From positions 1 through 6,601 of the forward strand of contig JACRQB010000182.1 in assembly GCA_016222925.1 (NCBI GenBank): a stretch of 6,601 bases of DNA. Direction: 5' to 3'. Numbering within the stretch: the stretch's first letter is position 1; each line of letters begins with the position of its first letter. This DNA is from Nitrospirota bacterium (lineage in GTDB: Bacteria > Nitrospirota > Nitrospiria > Nitrospirales > Nitrospiraceae). Below, one piece after another: positions 6,035 to 6,601 of this stretch. The position numbers and the translations under genes are program-made. Below the pieces are notes generated by a model, which was not told the origin of the DNA, did not search any database, and saw only the letters and a list, made by a program, of their open reading frames with translations.

Positions 6035-6601
6035 TCAGGCTGGTTCAGACTGCGCTGCTGCCCCTGCCCCTGGAACTTCCAAACTGGCGCGGCCCAGCGT
6101 GCCGTCGCGGTAGTCGGCGAGGAGAATCCTCGCGGCCTTATCCCGGTCCAACGCCCCGCCGCTTCCAGCCAGCAGACAGCCACGCTTTCTGGCGATCGCT
6201 TCAATCACCCCCGCACTAGTCAGCCCCTCCACTCCAAATCCGTAGCGGGCCGTGAGTCTGGCGGGATACCGCATGAGCAGCTTCCCGGCGAGAAACTCGG
6301 CGACAGTTTCATCATCCACGACCGTGTGCCCGACGGCATTGATGGTGGCAAGCAATAAACCTACTTCTGGATCCTTGATCGTCCCCCATAGTAATCCGGG
6401 CGAATCGATAATGGCCATCTGGTCACCCAGCTTGTGCCGTTGTTGAACTTTGGTCACCGCCGGTTCATCCCCCACACGAGCGACGCGCCGCTTCAGGAGC
6501 GTATTCATCAAGGTCGACTTGCCGACATTGGGGACACCCATGATCAGCATACGCAGCGGTTTCACATTGCTGTTGCGATAGGGAGCGAGCTGCTGGGAGA
6601 G
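6035..6601 (-). CDS. rbgA: RbgA/YlqF-type ribosome biogenesis GTPase, C-terminal part (start lies beyond the window)
   Basis: 188 residues are visible and the frame is open to the window edge; the GTG at 6565 is an internal Val codon. RbgA is a circularly permuted GTPase that acts late in assembly of the large ribosomal subunit. Visible here are G1 (GVPNVGKST, visible residues 22-30), a Thr in PAVTK (about 50, G2 position) and G3 (DSPG, 66-69, followed by LLW). After these comes the helical C-terminal RNA-binding region with the family pattern RKRGCLL...D..KAARILLADYRDGTLGRASLE. In this family the NKxD (G4) motif precedes G1 and would lie outside the window. The stretch from G1 to the end is about as long as in Bacillus RbgA, with a short Ala/Gly-rich tail, so the C-terminus appears complete. 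It is convergent with the relics on its left and unrelated to the OmpA/coiled-coil cassettes. The main alternative is another YlqF/YawG-family GTPase. Confidence 0.85.
   Translation of the reverse strand, partial: LSQQLAPYRNSNVKPLRMLIMGVPNVGKSTLMNTLLKRRVARVGDEPAVTKVQQRHKLGDQMAIIDSPGLLWGTIKDPEVGLLLATINAVGHTVVDDETVAEFLAGKLLMRYPARLTARYGFGVEGLTSAGVIEAIARKRGCLLAGSGGALDRDKAARILLADYRDGTLGRASLEVPGAGAAAQSEPA

Noticed and set aside
6035..6565. GTPase gene starting at GTG 6565
   Set aside because: The frame continues upstream to the window edge, and the circularly permuted family requires an N-terminal half carrying the NKxD motif.

Overview
The window reads as a chromosomal piece of a Gram-negative bacterium of moderate GC. 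The evidence is an OmpA-family envelope protein and a relic of an RND-type efflux pump. The gene style recalls Nitrospirota, but that is an impression and nothing in the window proves the taxon.

Layout: positions 1-4808 are dominated by a two-gene cassette on the minus strand, present twice in direct tandem. Each copy should have an OmpA-like gene followed, 14 nt later, by a long coiled-coil gene. Copy A (1-1560) has an intact OmpA-like gene (606-1466) and the first 197 codons of a coiled-coil protein with an N-terminal membrane anchor, which runs off the window at base 1. Copy B (1701-5096) has a complete 1035-residue coiled-coil protein with seven 101-residue repeats and a C-terminal helix-hairpin-helix domain. 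Its OmpA-like gene has collapsed to a 181-bp relic (4823-5003). The coiled-coil protein of copy B has also lost the membrane anchor seen in copy A. A 47-bp block just upstream of the OmpA-like start is conserved in both copies (1514-1560 and 5050-5096) and is the best candidate for the cassette's promoter or operator.

Positions 5097-6034 are a plus-strand gene graveyard. A short-chain dehydrogenase/reductase gene has a broken start, lost its cofactor-binding segment and is cut off after the YxxxK motif (5307-5771). It is followed by the last ~45 codons of an RND-family pump with an internal stop (5832-5969). The window ends with the C-terminal 188 residues of an RbgA/YlqF-type ribosome-assembly GTPase on the minus strand (6035-6601), which looks intact as far as it can be seen.

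How the genes may work together (inference): in copy A a periplasmic peptidoglycan-binding protein is co-expressed with a membrane-anchored cytoplasmic coiled-coil rod. If copy A's rod ends in the same helix-hairpin-helix domain as copy B's, the pair could link the envelope to nucleic acid. Copy B has lost both envelope elements, the OmpA partner and the anchor, while keeping a fully open 3.1-kb reading frame. It may be a soluble derivative with a changed role.
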